Numbered from the stretch's first letter, positions 1 through 9,682 are shown. The stretch: DNA of 64,000 bases from Loktanella sp. 5RATIMAR09 (GCF_001419985.1 NZ_LJAL01000003.1:310001-374000), one strand, 5' to 3'. Translations and numbers: made by a program. The notes: generated by a model not told the origin, from the sequence alone.

Positions 1-581
1 TATTCAGCAGCTTGCATCGCCTCGATGGAAATCATGATTTCCACTTCGTCGCTGACGAACGGTGCAAATGCGCCAACTTCGAAATCGGAACGCAGGAGTG
101 TTGTTGTCGCGTCGAAACCGGCCCAAGGCGTTTCTGCCATCGGGTGCATGCCCACCTGGTTCAGCTTGGCATCCAGTACGACAGCTTTCGTGATGCCGTT
201 CAGTGTCAGATCGCCCGTGATCAGCGCTGTGTCTTCGCCTGTCACTTCGATTCCTGTGGATGTGAACGTCACCATCTCGTCTTCGGCAGCATCAAAGAAA
301 TCGCCGCTCATGAAATGCTGGAAACGCTCCTCCCAACCTGTCAGCATGGTGCGCACCGGGAAAGATACGTTGACTGCCGATGCAGCAGGATCTTCCTGAT
401 TGAACGCAATCTCGCCTTCAAATCCGGAAAACATGCCGAAGGTCGTGGAATACCCAAGGTGATCGTAGCTGAATACGATCTGGCTGTGGCTGGCGTCCAG
501 AACGTAGTTTTCTGTTGTTGCAAATGCAGGGGTCGTAAGGGTCGCAGCGGCAAGTGCCGCGGATGTCAAAAGGGTTTTCAT
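1..581 (-). CDS. YceI family periplasmic protein (stop codon cut by window edge)
   Basis: At least 193 residues. The start is the ATG at 581, preceded by a good GGAGAAG ribosome-binding site. The N-terminus is a signal peptide (MKTLLTSAALAAA, then an AFA-type cleavage region). The mature part has the YceI pattern: an early YVLDASHSQIVF strand, a GFEGEI strand, and VTFTSTGIEVTGEDTALITGDLTLNG-type repeats, here paraphrased from the reverse-strand translation. YceI proteins are small lipocalin-like periplasmic beta-barrels that bind isoprenoid-type lipids, and their physiological role is mostly unknown. The last two bases of the window edge read TA, so the stop (probably TAA or TAG) lies just outside. 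The family call is firm; the function is not. Confidence 0.85.
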   Translation of the reverse strand, partial: MKTLLTSAALAAATLTTPAFATTENYVLDASHSQIVFSYDHLGYSTTFGMFSGFEGEIAFNQEDPAASAVNVSFPVRTMLTGWEERFQHFMSGDFFDAAEDEMVTFTSTGIEVTGEDTALITGDLTLNGITKAVVLDAKLNQVGMHPMAETPWAGFDATTTLLRSDFEVGAFAPFVSDEVEIMISIEAMQAAE

Positions 582-691
582 AAGGCTTCTCCAAGCTAAA
601 ACGTGTTACACTAATTGAGATAGCTGGTTTGATTGCGTTTCCTAGCTTCAAAAACGAACAGAAGCTGTTCACGGATACGGAGCGTCCGCAC

Positions 692-721
692 AAAAGAGAA
701 AAGCCGCCCTGCTGGGGCGGC
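692..721 (-). terminator. Rho-independent terminator of the membrane-protein gene at 747-1304
   Basis: On the minus strand a GCCGCCC/GGGCGGC hairpin (703-721, 5-base loop) is followed by a T-rich run at 692-702. It lies 26 bases past the stop of the upstream minus-strand gene. Confidence 0.7.
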
Positions 722-746
722 CTTTGGGCGGCGCAGGATCGTCGTC

Positions 747-1304
747 CTACAAAAGATCTTTCGCCAAACGATCACGCAGCGGCAGCAGTTGCGCCTCGGC
801 GCCCTTGGCAACGCGAATTGCATTGGCAGAATCGTTGTACCCCAGCAACAGCTGCGATTGACCGCTGGTCTCGTCCAACTCCAGAAAAATACCGCTGATT
901 TCGTCAAAGGTATAAAGGCCCACCGTTGTCGGGCTGCCGAAACGGTTGGCCACGACCTCGCGGATTTCGCGTGCTTTGGTGTCGATATGCACATCCGCAA
1001 TCGACCCTCGGCTGGCAAACCACAACAGATAGAACCCGACCGCCCCCATCAGCACAGCAGCACCGATACGCATAAAGCCGAAATTACCGTCAAAGAACAG
1101 GGTCGGCAGCACCAGAACCCCGAAAGTCGCCGTCACCAGACAAACGCCCAAAAAGAAACTGATCGCCTGCCCGATCATAACCGAAACAGGTGCGCCCTCG
1201 CGTGAAAGAACCTTGTAACCCCAATACTGGTCTTCGGTTGCAAACGGGGTTGCCCGCGCGACGTGATTGACAATGCCACCGGCGGTAATGTCGATATTTG
1301 TCAT
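747..1304 (-). CDS. Conserved membrane protein with two central helices
   Basis: 185 residues from the ATG at 1304, which has GGAG eight bases upstream; an in-frame GTG at 1313 is less likely. Two adjacent hydrophobic segments (about residues 45-70 and 75-95) form a helical hairpin. The C-terminal half is soluble and mixed alpha/beta, with a V-x-I-D-T-K-A-R-E-I-R pattern of the kind seen in bacterial PH-like or photosystem-assembly-type membrane-anchored domains. I do not recognise a named family. It is monocistronic between its own terminator and the divergent rpsF operon. No function can be assigned. Confidence 0.75.
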   Translation of the reverse strand: MTNIDITAGGIVNHVARATPFATEDQYWGYKVLSREGAPVSVMIGQAISFFLGVCLVTATFGVLVLPTLFFDGNFGFMRIGAAVLMGAVGFYLLWFASRGSIADVHIDTKAREIREVVANRFGSPTTVGLYTFDEISGIFLELDETSGQSQLLLGYNDSANAIRVAKGAEAQLLPLRDRLAKDLL

Positions 1305-1431
1305 TCTGCCCACTCCAAACTCATTGCTGACAAGATGCCGTGCAATCCGGGCAATAAAGCGGCAAGCTCAAGGCGAGGTTAAGAAATCTCTGATTGTTGC
1401 GAAAAGGCTGCTTTTCTAGGGTATTCATGGC

Positions 1432-1459
1432 TTGCGCCACCGCAATTGCCCTGTATAAG
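1432..1459 (+). promoter_or_regulatory. Candidate sigma-70 promoter of the rpsF operon
   Basis: TTGCGC (1432-1437) and TATAAG (1454-1459) are separated by 16 bases. They precede rpsF by about 110 bases and would give a leader that holds the repeats at 1462-1536. This is a motif match only. Confidence 0.4.
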
Positions 1460-1461
1460 GC

Positions 1462-1536
1462 CCCATCCTTGCTGCAAAACGAATGAACTGCGCAGACTCT
1501 CGTGGATGGGACGCATGCAAGGCGAACCCCCCATCC
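1462..1536 (+). promoter_or_regulatory. rpsF leader with mutually exclusive hairpin arms
   Basis: CCCATCC occurs at 1462-1468 and again at 1530-1536, and its complement GGATGGG lies between them at 1504-1510. The middle arm can pair with only one of the two. CCTTGC (1467-1472) can also pair with GCAAGG (1517-1522). S6:S18-binding leaders that autoregulate rpsF operons are known in many bacteria. That this leader is one of them is inference. Confidence 0.4.
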
Positions 1537-1570
1537 TTTGAAATGCGCTGATATATGAACTGGAGTTCAC

Positions 1571-1933
1571 ATGCCGCTATACGAGCATGTCATGATTGCG
1601 CGTCAGGACTTGTCCAACACGCAAGCAGAAGGCCTCATCGAACATTTCGGAACCGTCCTTGCCGACAACGGCGGCAAGCTGCTGGAAAACGAATACTGGG
1701 GCGTCAAGACGATGGCCTACAAGATCAACAAGAACCGCAAAGGGCACTACGCCCTGCTGCGCACAGATGCACCTGCTCCTGCCATTCAGGAAATGGAACG
1801 CCTGATGCGCCTGCACGAAGACGTCATGCGCGTGCTGACCATCAAGGTCGACGCACACGAAGACGGCCCTTCGGTGCAAATGCAAAAGCGCGAAGAGCGC
1901 GGTGACCGTGGCGACCGCCGCGAGCGTCGCTAA
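1571..1933 (+). CDS. rpsF: 30S ribosomal protein S6
   Basis: 120 residues. It opens MPLYEHVMIARQDL and continues with the S6 core (a WGVKTMAYKINKNRKGHY region), ending in a basic RGDRGDRRERR tail. S6 pairs with S18 on the platform of the small subunit. The gene is first in an rpsF-rpsR-rplI operon, with 27 bases to rpsR. Its GGAG ribosome-binding site sits 6-9 bases before the ATG. The alphaproteobacterial C-terminal extension is charged and low in complexity. The identity is secure. Confidence 0.98.
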   Translation: MPLYEHVMIARQDLSNTQAEGLIEHFGTVLADNGGKLLENEYWGVKTMAYKINKNRKGHYALLRTDAPAPAIQEMERLMRLHEDVMRVLTIKVDAHEDGPSVQMQKREERGDRGDRRERR

Positions 1934-1960
1934 TCGTTGATCTGAGAAAGGACATCAATC

Positions 1961-2188
1961 ATGGCTACTAAACCATTTTTCCGCCGTCGTAAGTCCGATC
2001 CGTTTGAGGGCGATAACGCCCCCAAGATCGACTACAAAGACACCCGCCTTTTGCAGCGCTACATCTCTGAGCGCGGCAAAATCGTTCCCGCCCGTATTAC
2101 TGCTGTTGGTGCAAAAAACCAGCGCGCTCTCGCCCGTGCGATCAAGCGTGCCCGTTTCCTTGCCCTGCTGCCATACGCTGTAAAATAA
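1961..2188 (+). CDS. rpsR: 30S ribosomal protein S18
   Basis: 75 residues, of normal S18 length. The conserved core includes [19 protein letters not shown] and the basic [12 protein letters not shown] end. S18 forms a heterodimer with S6 in the small-subunit platform, which fits its place directly after rpsF. An AGAAAGGA ribosome-binding site precedes the ATG, and rplI follows after 12 bases. No zinc-binding cysteines are present, so this is the Cys-free form. Confidence 0.98.
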   Translation: MATKPFFRRRKSDPFEGDNAPKIDYKDTRLLQRYISERGKIVPARITAVGAKNQRALARAIKRARFLALLPYAVK

Positions 2189-2200
2189 GGAAATCATCCC

Positions 2201-2818
2201 ATGGATATCATCCTACTTGAGCGCGTCGCAAAGCTGGGTCAGATGGGCGAAGTCGTCTCTGTCAAAGAAGGCTACGCACGCAACTTTCTGCTGCCACAGG
2301 GCAAAGCACTGCGCGTAAACGCGGCAAACCTTGCCCGCTTCGAGGCCGAAAAAGCCCAGATGGAAGCACGCAACCTTGAGACCAAAAAAGAAGCCGAAGC
2401 GCTGGCTGCAAAGCTTGACGGTGAAAAGTTCATCGTGATCCGCTCTGCCTCTGACGCAGGTTCGCTTTACGGTTCTGTCACAACACGTGACGCCGCCGAA
2501 GCCGCCACTGCCGCTGGTTACTCGATCGACAAAAAGCAGGTTGTTCTGCTTGGTGCGATCAAAGAACTGGGTCTGCACGACGTGTCGATCAACCTGCACC
2601 CCGAAGTCACAGCAACCATCACACTGAACGTCGCACGTTCGGTTGAAGAAGCTGAACTTCAGGAGGCCGGCAAATCCATCGCCGAGCTGGCAGCAGAAGA
2701 AGAAGCCGCCGCCGAGTTCGAAATTCAGGAGTTGTTTGACGATATCGGTTCTGCCGCATCTGACGACGATGATCTGGCCGAAACAGCTGGCGTCGAAACA
2801 GACGAAGACAAAGCCTAA
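2201..2818 (+). CDS. rplI: 50S ribosomal protein L9
   Basis: 205 residues, longer than the roughly 150 of E. coli L9. The N-terminal rRNA-binding domain is typical ([22 protein letters not shown], then [13 protein letters not shown]). A long central helix with charged repeats (about 48-80) and the C-terminal domain to about residue 150 follow. The last 50 residues form an acidic Glu/Asp/Ala tail (EEEAAAEFE, then SDDDDLAE), as in other alphaproteobacteria. The gene is last in the operon and is followed by a strong terminator. Confidence 0.97.
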   Translation: MDIILLERVAKLGQMGEVVSVKEGYARNFLLPQGKALRVNAANLARFEAEKAQMEARNLETKKEAEALAAKLDGEKFIVIRSASDAGSLYGSVTTRDAAEAATAAGYSIDKKQVVLLGAIKELGLHDVSINLHPEVTATITLNVARSVEEAELQEAGKSIAELAAEEEAAAEFEIQELFDDIGSAASDDDDLAETAGVETDEDKA

Positions 2819-2847
2819 GCTGGTAGACTTCGGACAACAACAAATTT

Positions 2848-2875
2848 GGCCGCTCCGTTTCGGGGCGGCCTTTTT
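2848..2875 (+). terminator. Rho-independent terminator of rpsF-rpsR-rplI
   Basis: A GC-rich hairpin built from GGCCGC...GCGGCC arms (2848-2870) is followed by five T residues, about 30 bases past the rplI stop. Confidence 0.85.
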
Positions 2876-2945
2876 CATGGCTTGAAGCTGTCCACGACGA
2901 ATGAAAACTTCGCCCGGATTCACGGTTTTTTAGCTCCAATGCGCC

Positions 2946-3551
2946 ATGAATGCTGGCGCAGACACAATAGGAGCGATCAGGAAAAACGTCTCACTTGGCC
3001 TCGCCATCGCAATTGCCAGCAGTCAGCCACTCTTTGCGGATGACACAAAGGCAGCGATGGAGGCATTCCTCAAAGAAAACATCGTGACATGGGCAACCGA
3101 CCCCACTCTCGTGGCGGCAATTGAAGCACAGAACGTTGAAACGGCGGGCTATGACCAGGCCAAGATCGACGAAATGGATCAGCTATGGCGCGGGTTCTAT
3201 GGCATTGACGAGGCTGAGGTGATCGCCAATGTGATCAATACACCCGCCGCAGATTTCCTGCGCAGCCAAGTCGCAGCGTCAGGTGGTGCCATCACCGAAG
3301 CCTTTATCATGGACGCCCGCGGATTGAATGTCGCAGCATCTGTCGCAACGTCAGACTACTGGCAGGGCGACGAGGCCAAGTTCCAAGAGACCTACTTGGT
3401 TGGCAGCACCGCTGTCCATTATGGTGAAATCGAGCTGGATGAATCAACGAAACAGGCTCAGGCACAGGTTTCGATGACAATCGTCAACGAAAGCACAGGT
3501 ACAGCGGTTGGTGCCTTGACTGTGGGGATCAACCTCGATGCATTGATGTAG
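2946..3551 (+). CDS. Exported protein resembling a PDC/Cache sensor domain
   Basis: 201 residues. The N-terminus looks like a signal peptide (a basic start, then SLGLAIAIASSQPLFA, with cleavage near residue 32). The mature part contains ITEAFIMDARGLNVAASVATSDYWQ followed by GDEAKFQETY, which is the layout of PDC/Cache-type ligand-binding modules (the middle strand of the sheet, a Trp, then the extended strand). There is no transmembrane anchor or output domain after it, so if it binds a ligand it does so as a free periplasmic protein. The ATG at 2946 has no clear ribosome-binding site. It stands alone after the rplI terminator. The family placement is an inference. Confidence 0.7.
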   Translation: MNAGADTIGAIRKNVSLGLAIAIASSQPLFADDTKAAMEAFLKENIVTWATDPTLVAAIEAQNVETAGYDQAKIDEMDQLWRGFYGIDEAEVIANVINTPAADFLRSQVAASGGAITEAFIMDARGLNVAASVATSDYWQGDEAKFQETYLVGSTAVHYGEIELDESTKQAQAQVSMTIVNESTGTAVGALTVGINLDALM

Positions 3552-3576
3552 GCCGTCGCGATCATCGTGGCAGGTT

Positions 3577-3611
3577 GACCGGTAATCTTGGGTCAATCTG
3601 CCCTACCGGTC
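3577..3611. terminator. Inverted repeat between convergent genes, possible terminator
   Basis: Perfect 8-base arms GACCGGTA (3577-3584) and TACCGGTC (3604-3611) flank a 19-base loop. They lie between the stop at 3551 and the convergent stop at 3603. No T-tract is present, so its role is uncertain. Confidence 0.3.
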
Positions 3612-4082
3612 GAAAGTCTCCAATTCCAAACGGGCGTTACAGAACTCTCCGTCATAGGTGCCGATCCAGATATCAACACGCCCGTTGGCTGGCCGCGTCA
3701 ATGTGATCTTGGGGTCAAGATTGCCATTGTCGTCATCGTCGTAATACCAATTGGCAGAGGCGGTATTGATCAACAGTGCTGCATCGCATTCGCTCACCAC
3801 GCGCAGTTCAAGCCGATAAGGGTTCATATTGGATAGCTGGAATGAAAAATCCGGCGCAGTCGGAAAATACCCCGCCCCGGTGTCGGACCCCGGGCGCACA
3901 TTCGGGCAGTCCCAAATATAGTTGGACCCGCCTGCAACCACATCGAATGCACGCGGCGTATAAAGCTGCTGGCCGGTCGCCTGATAAGAGGCTTGTGGCG
4001 CTGCATTGTAATCCGGGCACGCAATCGCACCGCCCGCTGTCCCTAAAATCGTACTGACAGCTAACGCTATTGGCTTAAGCAT
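3603..4082 (-). CDS. Secreted hypothetical protein
   Basis: 159 residues. A signal peptide is clear (MLKPIALAVSTILGTAGGAIA, cleaved just before Cys22-Pro). The mature protein has four cysteines in all (CPDYN, WDCPN, SECDA, EFCNA), probably forming two disulfides. An acidic DDDDNGNLDP loop could bind calcium. The C-terminus reads GRVDIWIGTYDGEFCNARLELETF, a beta-sandwich-like ending seen in small exported proteins of roseobacters, sometimes attached to peptidase domains. None is present here. I cannot name a function. It is monocistronic and convergent with the gene at 2946. Confidence 0.75.
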   Translation of the reverse strand: MLKPIALAVSTILGTAGGAIACPDYNAAPQASYQATGQQLYTPRAFDVVAGGSNYIWDCPNVRPGSDTGAGYFPTAPDFSFQLSNMNPYRLELRVVSECDAALLINTASANWYYDDDDNGNLDPKITLTRPANGRVDIWIGTYDGEFCNARLELETFDR

Positions 4083-4184
4083 AGTCTGGCTCCTTCACTT
4101 CATAGCTTGAGCATAAAGCCACGCAGATGAAAGAATAGCTGTATTTAAAGTCAGGATTGGACCGAAAGGCATGTGCATTCGGCA

Positions 4185-4213
4185 CAAAAAAGGGCGCCTC
4201 GAAGGACGCCCTT
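4185..4213 (-). terminator. Rho-independent terminator of tig
   Basis: On the minus strand AAGGGCG and CGCCCTT (4190-4213) form a hairpin that runs into a T-tract at 4185-4191, about 20 bases past the tig stop. Confidence 0.75.
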
Positions 4214-4235
4214 TTGCATTGATGGATATCAACGA

Positions 4236-5567
4236 TTACTCTTCTTCGAGCTTCTCAACAGCTTTCTGAAGATCCTCTTTGCTGACCTCTTTGTCCGTCA
4301 CAGCGGCCTGTGCAAGGATATGGTCAACGACCTTGTCCTCGAACATCGGCGCCTGCAGCTGTTGACGGAACTGTGCGTTTTGCTGCACAAACTCGAAGAA
4401 CTGACGCTCTTGACCGGGGTACTGGCGCGCCTGATTCATGATCGCTTGTGTCATCTCCTGATCGGTCACCTTAACCTCAGCCTTCTGGCCGATGTCTGCC
4501 AGCAAAAGACCCAGTTTCACGCGGCGCTCGGCCAGCTTGATGTGCTCGTCGGTCGGCTTGATCTCAGGATGATCGTGGCCTTCAACCTCTGGGTTTTCTT
4601 CATGCCACAACTGATGCGCGATCTGGTTGGCTTCCGCCTCGACCAGCGACGCGGGCAGGTCAAATTTGACCTTCTTGTCGAGCGCATCCAGCAGGCCACG
4701 CTTTGCAATCGCACGGGATGCACCGCTGTACTCTGCTTCCAGACGCTCGGTGATCTGGCCCTTCAGCGCGTCAAGATCCTCGGCGCCGAACTTCTTGGCC
4801 AGTTCGTCATCCAGCGCTGGTTTCTTTGCGCCACGCACTTCTTTGATTGTGCATGAGAAAACAGCTTTCTTGCCCGCAAGGTTTTCCGCCTGATAATCGT
4901 CAGGGAAGCTCACCTCGACATCCTTCTCATCGCCTGCTTTCACTTTCAACAGCCCGTCTTCAAAGCCGGGAATGAAAGAGTTGGAGCCCAGTACAAGCGG
5001 ATAATCTTCGGCAGCGCCACCATCAAAGGGCTCGCCATCAATCTTTCCGACAAAATCCAGAACAACCTGATCGCCGTCCTTGGCTTGCGTCTTTTTGGCC
5101 TCATAGGTCACGGCCTGCGGGCTCTCGGCAAGGTTATCCAGCGCTTCTTTGACAGATTCGTCATCAGCCTTCACAACCAGACGCTCGAGTTTGACATCGC
5201 TGAAATCAATGTCAGCGATTTCTGGCAGCTTTTCATAAGATACGGAAATCTCGACGTCGTCGCCTTCTTTCCAGTCTTCGTTGGTCATTTTCATCTCGGG
5301 CTGGGCCGCAGGACGATCACCTGTTTCTTCCAGATGCGAGGACAGCGCGCCATCAATCGCTTCCTGCATGCTCTCGCCCATCAGACGCTGGCCAAACTGC
5401 TTGCGCAGCAATGCCATCGGCACTTTGCCTTTGCGGAAACCTTTCATTTCGACCGTAGGCTGTGCTTCTTTCAGCTTCTCTTCAACCTTGGCGTCCAGTT
5501 CGGCCGCCGTGACGGTGATCGCGTATTCGCGCTTGAGGCCTTCGTTCAGGGTCTCGGTGACCTTCAT
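4236..5567 (-). CDS. tig: Trigger factor, ribosome-associated chaperone and prolyl isomerase
   Basis: 443 residues from the ATG at 5567. A longer frame runs back into the tRNA-Leu gene and was rejected; the chosen ATG has AAAGGACAG upstream. The N-terminal domain carries the ribosome-docking signature GFRKGKVP near residue 43. The FKBP-type isomerase domain follows (about 150-240, [21 protein letters not shown]). The C-terminal helical chaperone domain runs to an acidic KAVEKLEEE end. Trigger factor binds at the polypeptide exit near L23 and shields nascent chains. The gene lies directly downstream of tRNA-Leu on the same strand and ends in its own terminator. Confidence 0.97.
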   Translation of the reverse strand: MKVTETLNEGLKREYAITVTAAELDAKVEEKLKEAQPTVEMKGFRKGKVPMALLRKQFGQRLMGESMQEAIDGALSSHLEETGDRPAAQPEMKMTNEDWKEGDDVEISVSYEKLPEIADIDFSDVKLERLVVKADDESVKEALDNLAESPQAVTYEAKKTQAKDGDQVVLDFVGKIDGEPFDGGAAEDYPLVLGSNSFIPGFEDGLLKVKAGDEKDVEVSFPDDYQAENLAGKKAVFSCTIKEVRGAKKPALDDELAKKFGAEDLDALKGQITERLEAEYSGASRAIAKRGLLDALDKKVKFDLPASLVEAEANQIAHQLWHEENPEVEGHDHPEIKPTDEHIKLAERRVKLGLLLADIGQKAEVKVTDQEMTQAIMNQARQYPGQERQFFEFVQQNAQFRQQLQAPMFEDKVVDHILAQAAVTDKEVSKEDLQKAVEKLEEE

Positions 5568-5588
5568 GTGCTGTCCTTTTTTCAAACT

Positions 5589-5673
5589 TGGTGCGGGTGA
5601 AGGGACTCGAACCCCCACGCCTTGCGGCGCCAGAACCTAAATCTGGTGCGTCTACCAATTCCGCCACACCCGC
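5589..5673 (-). tRNA. tRNA-Leu (anticodon UAG)
   Basis: 85 bases including the encoded CCA. The acceptor stem is GCGGGTG paired with CACCCGC, and the T arm contains GGTTCGAGTCC. There is a long class-II variable arm (GGCGCCGCAAGGCGT region). The anticodon stem-loop CAGATTTAGGTTCTG places TAG at the anticodon, reading CUA/CUN leucine codons. The gene is 22 bases upstream of the tig start. Confidence 0.95.
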
Positions 5674-5759
5674 ATGATCAAAAGGGGCTGGATTGCGCCA
5701 GCCCCGGTTTGCGCGCTGTCTAGCAAAGGAATCCGGGGGATGCGAGAGGAAAAATCGCG

Positions 5760-7481
5760 TTAAAGGCCCAATGCACGAAAGACTTTGGGCAGTTCATCGG
5801 GAAGGTCTTCGGCAATCAGGCCCGGACCAAAGGAGAGCGCACATTCGGTATGCAGCCAGGCCCCGGATTCGGCGGCCTGCATCGGGCCGAACCCCCGCGC
5901 CAACAGACCGGTGATAAAGCCTGCCAAAACATCACCCGATCCGGCGGTCGCAAGCCAAGGGGCGCTGCGTTCATAGACGGATGCGTTGATACTGCCGCGC
6001 CCGGACGGATCGGCGATGACGGTATCGGGCCCTTTGAACAGCACCGTACACCCTGCCCGCCTTGCTGCGTCGCGCGTCGCATCCACCTTGGAATAGGCCG
6101 GGCCCTTGGTCGCAGGTGCCGCCAGCCTTTTCGCAATATCCGGAAACAACCGCGCAAACTCGCCCGCATGGGGCGTCAAAACACATCTGTCATGTAACAT
6201 CGCGAAAAGAGGCGCATCGCGCCCGATAAGCGTCAGGGCATCCGCATCCAGCACCATCGCCCGCCCGCTCTTCAAGCCTGCCTCTACGAGGTCACGGCTT
6301 TCATCGCTGACCCCCATCCCTGGCCCCAGACAAAGCGCGTTGATGCGGTCGTCCGCCAGAATATCGGTAAGTGCCGCCACATCCTTCACATTCCGCAACA
6401 TGATCGCATTCAGTTGCGCCGCATTTTCAATCAAGGCAGCAGGTGGACAACCAACGGTCACAGCCCCCGCACCAACACGCAATGCTCCACGCGCCGCAAG
6501 GCGCGCAGCGCCGCCTTTGCTGACGCCGCCGGACAGGATCAGAGCGTGGCCATGGGAATATTTGTGATCTGTTGCAGTCTTATCAAGAATGCTCTGCCCT
6601 TGCATAAATTCTGGTGTGTAAAAATCCCATTCTAGTCCAGTTACTACTGCGGCAGGATTACGCTTACGCGCAGTTGCTGGGTCAGGGATTGATCCCAGCA
6701 CTCTTTGCGCGTCTCGGCGCTTTAGCCCGATTTCTTTGCAAACTAATTTTCCACAGAACTGGGTTGCATAGTCAAGATATTGGCCAATTTTCTGGCTATG
6801 AAAAGTTACTGTAAGGGATACACCTAACTCTTCAGCGGGGGTTCGCGAAACCGTCTTGGGCAATGATGCCACATCTTCCAAGGATGTCACCCCCAACGAC
6901 CGCCCTGAGTCTGCACACAGGCCTGTTGGCATATCAATTGCCACTACTGGAACACCTGACAGGAACGTCCATGAGTAGTGCCGAATGGCATCAGCAAGGT
7001 CAGCTTTGATCGGCCGAGATAAACCGGTCCCCAAAACGGCATCTACAACAAGATTGGGGATTTGGCCGCAAGCGTCCATTGATGCCCCAGTTAGCGGCAA
7101 CACTTTCCCCATTGCCACCCAACGCTCATAATTCACCCGTGCATCTGGCGGCAACTTCTCGGCATCCCCATACAGAAAGACCTCAACGTGCCACCCCGCC
7201 TCTCTGAGCAGCCGCGCGACAACAAACCCATCACCGCCATTATTGCCCGGCCCACACAGAACCACCGCGCGATGCAGTCCCTGCTCATCATTTTGCAGGA
7301 AATACTCCGGGGGTTTGGGGGCTGGCCCCCAAGATGGTGCCAACTCCGGCCATTCCTCAAAAATAGCCTCCACGACCCCGCGCCCTGCGCGCTCCATCAA
7401 TTCCAGCCCCGTCACCTCGCCCGAGGCGATCGCCGCCGCTTCGATGGCGCGCATTTGGGCAGCGGTCAGTAATTCGGTCAT
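5760..7481 (-). CDS. nnr: Bifunctional NAD(P)H-hydrate epimerase and ADP-dependent dehydratase
   Basis: 573 residues. It repairs hydrated NADH/NADPH. The N-terminal YjeF_N epimerase domain (about 1-230) holds the nucleotide loop GPGNNGGDGFVVARLL. The C-terminal ribokinase-like dehydratase domain holds GGVSKGGAARLAARGALRVGAG, a CLGPGMG stretch, LDADAL and the catalytic ATAGSGDVLAG. The ATG at 7481 was chosen over an in-frame TTG at 7496. There are two oddities. Residues about 50-68 (GPAPKPPEYFLQNDEQG region) are encoded by a repeat-like palindromic element. The stretch 6600-7100 is less GC-rich than the flanks and carries a loop (SLEDVASLPKTVSRTPAEE) that looks inserted between the two domains. 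Confidence 0.93.
   Translation of the reverse strand: MTELLTAAQMRAIEAAAIASGEVTGLELMERAGRGVVEAIFEEWPELAPSWGPAPKPPEYFLQNDEQGLHRAVVLCGPGNNGGDGFVVARLLREAGWHVEVFLYGDAEKLPPDARVNYERWVAMGKVLPLTGASMDACGQIPNLVVDAVLGTGLSRPIKADLADAIRHYSWTFLSGVPVVAIDMPTGLCADSGRSLGVTSLEDVASLPKTVSRTPAEELGVSLTVTFHSQKIGQYLDYATQFCGKLVCKEIGLKRRDAQRVLGSIPDPATARKRNPAAVVTGLEWDFYTPEFMQGQSILDKTATDHKYSHGHALILSGGVSKGGAARLAARGALRVGAGAVTVGCPPAALIENAAQLNAIMLRNVKDVAALTDILADDRINALCLGPGMGVSDESRDLVEAGLKSGRAMVLDADALTLIGRDAPLFAMLHDRCVLTPHAGEFARLFPDIAKRLAAPATKGPAYSKVDATRDAARRAGCTVLFKGPDTVIADPSGRGSINASVYERSAPWLATAGSGDVLAGFITGLLARGFGPMQAAESGAWLHTECALSFGPGLIAEDLPDELPKVFRALGL
7283..7335 (-). repeat. REP-like GC-palindrome element lying inside nnr
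   Basis: Read on the minus strand it has a GGGGGC/GCCCCC palindrome (7317-7330), then AAACCCCCGGAGTATTT, then an A-rich AAAATGATGAG end. Short intergenic repeats with a G5C/GC5 palindrome followed by a CCCCCGG-ATATTT box and an A/G-rich tail are common in Rhodobacterales genomes, as far as I recall. Here the element stays in frame and adds about 17 codons to the epimerase domain. Only one clear copy was seen in this window. Confidence 0.45.
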
Positions 7482-7541
7482 GGTTTTCGCACCCAAAGTT
7501 CACAAACAGCCCGATAAACACACATATTGCACAAAAATTAA

Positions 7542-7994
<453 letters not shown>

Positions 7995-8027
7995 CCAGTA
8001 ACGACGCTACAAAAAAGGACATCATAG

Positions 8028-9434
8028 ATGGACAATAAGGCTGTTCTAAAACTGATCAAAGACGAGGAAGCCGACTATGTCGACATCCGCTTCACTGATC
8101 CACGCGGCAAACTGCAACACGTCACTGTTGTGGCCGATCTTGTTGACGAAGACTTCCTCGAAGAAGGCTTTATGTTCGACGGATCTTCGATTGCCGGCTG
8201 GAAATCTATTGATCAGTCCGACATGAAATTGATGCCACAGGCCGAAAGTGCCTACGTCGACCCGTTCTATGCGGAAAAGACAGTTTGCATTAACTGCAAC
8301 GTCGTCGAACCCGACACAATGGAAGCCTACGATCGCGACCCGCGCGGTACCGCAGTCAAGGCAGAAGAATACCTCAAGTCCACCGGCATCGGTGACGTGT
8401 CATACTGGGGCCCCGAAGCGGAATTCTTCGTCTTTGACGACGTGCGCTTCCAGGTGTCCATGAACAAGGTGTCCTACCAGGTCGACGCCATCGACGGCGC
8501 ATGGAACACCGACACCGAATACGAGATGGGCAACACCGGCCATCGTCCCGGCGTCAAGGGCGGCTATTTCCCTGTGAACCCCATCGACGACGCGCAGGAA
8601 ATGCGCTCCGAGATGCTGTCCACAATGAAGCGCATGGGCATGAAGGTCGACAAGCACCACCACGAAGTGGCGTCTTGCCAGCACGAACTGGGCCTGATCT
8701 TTGGCACGCTGACGCATCAGGCGGACGAGCTGCAAAAGTACAAGTACGTGATCCACAACGTCGCCCAAGCCTACGGCAAATCGGCGACATTCATGCCCAA
8801 ACCGATCGCAGGCGACAACGGCACCGGTATGCACGTCAACATGTCGATCTGGAAAGACGGCAAGCCGCTCTTTGCTGGCGACAAATATGCGGACCTGTCA
8901 CAAGAAGCGCTCTACTTCATCGGCGGCATCCTCAAGCACGCCAAAGCGCTGAACGCGATCACCAACCCGTCTACAAACAGCTACAAGCGCCTGATCCCCG
9001 GCTTTGAAGCCCCTGTTCTGCGCGCCTACTCTGCACGTAACCGGTCGGGTTGTGTCCGTATCCCATGGGCCGAAAGCCCCAAGGCAAAGCGCGTCGAGGC
9101 CCGTTTCCCCGATCCCGCAGCCAACCCCTACCTGTGCTTTGCGGCGCTGTTGATGGCAGGCATTGACGGTATCAAGAACAAGATCGATCCGGGCCCATCT
9201 TCGGACAAAGACCTTTACGATCTGCCACCAGAAGAACTGGCAGCGATCCCGACGGTCTGTGGTTCGCTGCGCGAAGCGCTGGAATCTCTGGAAGCCGATC
9301 ACGAATTCCTGCTGGCCGGTGACGTGTTCACCAAATCTCAGCTGGAAGGCTACATGGAACTGAAGTGGGAAGAGGTCTACGCCTACGAGCACACACCGCA
9401 CCCCGTTGAGTACAAAATGTACTACAGCTGCTAA
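8028..9434 (+). CDS. glnA: Glutamine synthetase type I
   Basis: 468 residues, of type I-beta length. It makes glutamine from glutamate, ammonia and ATP in a dodecamer. The visible signatures are FDGSSIAGW near residue 50, the catalytic [15 protein letters not shown] segment (ATP site), and the adenylylation-site loop [11 protein letters not shown], with Tyr about residue 397, so it is likely controlled by GlnE as well as by GlnB. The conserved YYSC C-terminus is present. AAAAAGGAC precedes the ATG. A strong terminator follows. Confidence 0.98.
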   Translation: MDNKAVLKLIKDEEADYVDIRFTDPRGKLQHVTVVADLVDEDFLEEGFMFDGSSIAGWKSIDQSDMKLMPQAESAYVDPFYAEKTVCINCNVVEPDTMEAYDRDPRGTAVKAEEYLKSTGIGDVSYWGPEAEFFVFDDVRFQVSMNKVSYQVDAIDGAWNTDTEYEMGNTGHRPGVKGGYFPVNPIDDAQEMRSEMLSTMKRMGMKVDKHHHEVASCQHELGLIFGTLTHQADELQKYKYVIHNVAQAYGKSATFMPKPIAGDNGTGMHVNMSIWKDGKPLFAGDKYADLSQEALYFIGGILKHAKALNAITNPSTNSYKRLIPGFEAPVLRAYSARNRSGCVRIPWAESPKAKRVEARFPDPAANPYLCFAALLMAGIDGIKNKIDPGPSSDKDLYDLPPEELAAIPTVCGSLREALESLEADHEFLLAGDVFTKSQLEGYMELKWEEVYAYEHTPHPVEYKMYYSC

Positions 9435-9450
9435 TCTTCCAAGCGTAAGA

Positions 9451-9484
9451 AAGCCCCGCCAGAGAAATCTGGCGGGGCTTTTTG
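9451..9484 (+). terminator. Rho-independent terminator of glnBA
   Basis: AAGCCCCGCCAGA and its near-perfect complement TCTGGCGGGGCTT (9451-9480) form a long hairpin followed by Ts. Confidence 0.9.
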
Positions 9485-9682
9485 TTGTCGATGCTCAGGC
9501 TTATTCCAAGTCATGTCGTCGGGCATGACGCGTAGCAGACCTTCGTGCGGCAAAACAGAGCACAGAACCATAGACCGACGTGCCCCCGTTCGTTACGCTT
9601 TCCTTAGGCCGACAGAAATATTCGCCTCTGATGGTGAATCGCGCCAAGAAGCCTAGTCAAAAGATAAAGCAACAGGGACAAA

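Noticed and set aside
5482..5667. Minus-strand frame across the trigger factor start and tRNA-Leu
   Set aside because: It reads through the tRNA gene and is a common artefact of tRNA-encoded pseudo-proteins.
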